64,000 nt of DNA from assembly GCF_900141755.1 (NCBI RefSeq), contig NZ_LT670844.1, positions 310,001 through 374,000 of the forward strand. Direction: 5' to 3'. The stretch is from Bradyrhizobium lablabi. Lineage in GTDB: Bacteria > Pseudomonadota > Alphaproteobacteria > Rhizobiales > Xanthobacteraceae. Positions 62,136 to 64,000 of this stretch are shown here, in pieces; the first letter of the stretch is position 1, and each line of letters starts with the position of its first letter. A model generated the notes under the pieces. That model made no database searches, was not told the DNA's origin, and worked only from the letters and a program-made list of their open reading frames with translations. The position numbers were made by a program, and so were the translations under genes.

Positions 62136-63209
62136 TCACCATGCCAGATCGAGATGACCGTTATAGACCACGCGGTGCTCGCCCTCGGCGGGGATCACCT
62201 CGCCGAGAAGCGTAACGCTCTCGCCGCCCTCGGCAAGAATCGCGGTGACCTGTTCGATCGCATCCGCTTTCACGATCGCGATCATGCCGATGCCGCAATT
62301 GAAGGTGCGCAGCAATTCGAGTTCGGCGATGCCGCCCTGCTCCGCCAGCCATTTGAACACCGGCAGCACTGGAAGCCTCGCCAGATCGATGCCGACGCCG
62401 AGATGCTTCGGCAGCACGCGCGGAATATTGTCGGTGAAACCGCCGCCGGTGATGTGGGCGAGCCCCTTGACCGCGCCGCTCTCGCGAATCGCGCGCAGGC
62501 ATGACCTCACATAGAGCCGCGTCGGCGTCAGCAGCGCGCCGCCCAATGTCATGACCGGGGAGAACGGCGCGGGCGCGTCTAAGCCGAGGCCGGATCGTTC
62601 GACGATCTTGCGGACCAGGGAAAAACCGTTGGAGTGAAGGCCCGACGAGGCAAGGCCGAGCACGGCGTCCCCGACCGCAATATCGGGCCGCGGCAACAGC
62701 GTGCCGCGTTCGGCCGCGCCGACCGCAAACCCCCCGAGGTCGTAGTCGCCATCCCTGTAGAGGCCGGGCATTTCGGCGGTTTCGCCGCCAATCAGCGCGC
62801 AGCCGGATTCGCGGCAGCCTTCCGCGACCCCTGCGACGATCGCCGCCGCCGCCTCCGGATCGAGCCTGCCGCATGCAAAATAGTCCAGAAAGAACAGCGG
62901 CTCCGCGCCCTGCACCACCAGGTCGTTGACCGACATCGCCACCAGGTCGATGCCGATGCCGCCGTGCAGGCCGGTCTCGATCGCGATCTTGACCTTGGTG
63001 CCGACGCCATCCGTGGCGGCGACCAGGACCGGGTCTTTGAAGCCCGCGGCCTTGAGATCGAACAGCCCGCCGAACCCGCCGATTTCGGCGTCGGCCCCGG
63101 CGCGGGCGGTAGCACGGACCATCGGCTTGATCAGGTCGACCAGCCGATTACCCGCATCGATGTCGACACCCGAATCCGCGTAAGTGAGCCCGTTTTTGCG
63201 GTCGATCAT
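62136..63209 (-). CDS. purM: Phosphoribosylformylglycinamidine cyclo-ligase
   Basis: 357 residues. Makes aminoimidazole ribotide from FGAM with ATP. Signatures: [39 protein letters not shown] with the ATP residues, [50 protein letters not shown] and [19 protein letters not shown]. Normal length. First gene of purMN, divergent from the pgsA-like gene. Confidence 0.96.
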   Translation of the reverse strand: MIDRKNGLTYADSGVDIDAGNRLVDLIKPMVRATARAGADAEIGGFGGLFDLKAAGFKDPVLVAATDGVGTKVKIAIETGLHGGIGIDLVAMSVNDLVVQGAEPLFFLDYFACGRLDPEAAAAIVAGVAEGCRESGCALIGGETAEMPGLYRDGDYDLGGFAVGAAERGTLLPRPDIAVGDAVLGLASSGLHSNGFSLVRKIVERSGLGLDAPAPFSPVMTLGGALLTPTRLYVRSCLRAIRESGAVKGLAHITGGGFTDNIPRVLPKHLGVGIDLARLPVLPVFKWLAEQGGIAELELLRTFNCGIGMIAIVKADAIEQVTAILAEGGESVTLLGEVIPAEGEHRVVYNGHLDLAW

Positions 63210-63368
63210 GGCCTGTCCCAGATAATGCCGGCTGGTTACGTCGGATTCCGCGGATGCGCAATGGCTCGCAAGCGGTATGCCCGTGTACTATGTAGACAGG
63301 AACCGGTTCAGCCTGCAAAGAGCCGGACCTTCGTAAAAAACAAGGCCGGGAGCCGGGAAGCGACCGAG

Positions 63369-63911
63369 TTGAGTATTCCGAATATCATTACGCTGGGCCG
63401 CATCCTCCTGGTGCCGATCATCGTCTGGGCGATCGCCTCCAGCCAGATGGAAATCGCGTTCGCGATCTTCGTCATCGCCGGCGTCAGCGACGCCGTGGAC
63501 GGCTTCCTCGCCAAGCGTTTCAACATGGCGAGCGAGTTAGGCGCCCTGCTCGATCCCTTGGCCGACAAGGCGCTTCTGGTCTCGATCTACGTGGCGCTTG
63601 GTATCTGGGGCGCGGTGCCGCGCTGGATCGTCATCCTCGTGGTCTCGCGCGATATCATGATCGTGAGCGCCGTGATTGTGTCATGGTTGTTCGGCAAGCC
63701 GATCCCGATGAAGCCGTTGATGGTGTCAAAACTCAATACCGTGGCGCAGGTGGCATTCGCGGCATTGGTGCTGGCCGCGCTCGGCTTCGGCTTCCAGCCG
63801 AGGCCGTATGATCTGATCCTGATGGGCTTTGTAACGGTCTTTACTTTGGTCTCCGTCTCTCTCTATCTCGTGGAGTGGGTGCGGCACATGAGCACGATCG
63901 AAGCCAGCTAG
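63369..63911 (+). CDS. CDP-alcohol phosphatidyltransferase (PgsA-like)
   Basis: 180 residues from a TTG at 63369 (GGGAAG upstream); an in-frame ATG at 63261 would add an uncharacteristic 36-residue stretch. Four to five membrane helices. The CDP-alcohol signature reads DAVDGFLAKRFNMASELGALLDPLADK (DGxxAR-type with Lys for Arg, and GxxxDxxxD). Enzymes of this family join a CDP-activated lipid to glycerol phosphate or a similar alcohol, giving phosphatidylglycerol. Adjacent hdaA start supports the pgsA-hdaA order known in alphaproteobacteria. Confidence 0.88.
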   Translation: MSIPNIITLGRILLVPIIVWAIASSQMEIAFAIFVIAGVSDAVDGFLAKRFNMASELGALLDPLADKALLVSIYVALGIWGAVPRWIVILVVSRDIMIVSAVIVSWLFGKPIPMKPLMVSKLNTVAQVAFAALVLAALGFGFQPRPYDLILMGFVTVFTLVSVSLYLVEWVRHMSTIEAS

Positions 63912-63962
63912 AGCGCGATCGAAGCAAGTTGGATCGCCGAGATCCCGGTATGGAGCAACCGC

Positions 63963-64000
63963 GTGGCAGGCCGCGTCGAACCTCGTCAACTGGCATTTGC
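63963..64000 (+). CDS. hdaA: HdaA (DnaA-like regulatory inactivator), 5' end
   Basis: The frame VAGRVEPRQLAFA, cut by the window edge, matches the start of HdaA proteins of Bradyrhizobium, whose N-terminus has PRQLAFALPH. It is a replication-initiation regulator related to DnaA domain III that inactivates DnaA. Only 12 residues are visible and the start is not certain; the frame is open to an upstream GTA/TGG. Its position after the phosphatidyltransferase gene supports the call. Confidence 0.5.
   Translation, partial: MAGRVEPRQLAF

Overview
The window looks like chromosomal DNA from a Bradyrhizobium-type alphaproteobacterium (Nitrobacteraceae). The evidence is high GC, a sigma-54 controlled eukaryote-type glutamine synthetase II, DUF6894/DUF2735/CreA-type small proteins, a class II ribonucleotide reductase, and many dispersed palindromic and mosaic intergenic repeats of a kind I remember from this group. 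The species cannot be fixed from the sequence alone. No phage, integrase, transposase, CRISPR array, rRNA or tRNA was recognised.

Layout. 1-3 kb: end of the cobalamin-dependent ribonucleotide reductase gene, its terminator, then a lower-GC orphan HsdR-N-like nuclease gene. 2.5-10 kb: a repeat-rich accessory stretch (palindromic repeats, three RIME-like mosaics, an 84-bp dispersed repeat, a 7 x 16-bp tandem array, a truncated epimerase pseudogene and one copy of a structured ncRNA-like element) with dodecin, VOC, cupin, DUF2066 and SnoaL-like genes between. 9.7-16 kb: DUF6894, pyridoxal kinase, two cell-wall lipoproteins (RlpA, L,D-transpeptidase), a chemoreceptor, a histidine-kinase fragment and DUF302. 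16-25 kb: a large winged-helix/ATPase/TPR regulator, an MFS transporter, a solo antitoxin-like gene, YciI, a second longer copy of the structured element, a Sel1 protein and an unexported binding protein. 25-34 kb: glnII with a clear sigma-54 promoter, DUF2735, a lysozyme-inhibitor-like protein, tyrosine phosphatase, SGNH hydrolase, SDR and tandem GrlR-family genes. 33.7-36.9 kb: AraC regulator, nitrilase and aldoxime dehydratase, forming an aldoxime-nitrile-acid pathway. 37-48 kb: thioesterase, metal/cobalamin-type binding protein, M20 deacylase, small secreted proteins, CreA, a two-domain L,D-transpeptidase, a polytopic membrane protein, glutathione peroxidase, polysaccharide deacetylase, DHFR-like, DoxX. 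48.7-56 kb: core genes maeB, aspS, selO, rnd. 56-60 kb: a divergent pair of small genes, then a LysR gene divergent from a tightly overlapped three-gene operon (GNAT-like, GNAT, isochorismatase-fold), and a minimal autotransporter. 61-64 kb: cold shock gene, purN-purM, a pgsA-like phosphatidyltransferase and the start of hdaA.

Most notable: (1) two copies of a roughly 230-500 nt intergenic element with long-range pairing and one compensatory base-pair change, consistent with a structured RNA or a hairpin-based mobile element; (2) an approximately 43-bp module found in four places inside three unrelated palindromic repeat families, always joined at GGAG, which suggests a nested mobile module; (3) the complete aldoxime degradation unit; (4) the overlapping GNAT/GNAT/isochorismatase-fold operon under a divergent LysR regulator; (5) several unlisted small-protein genes, including a duplicated PYRPERHYM family.
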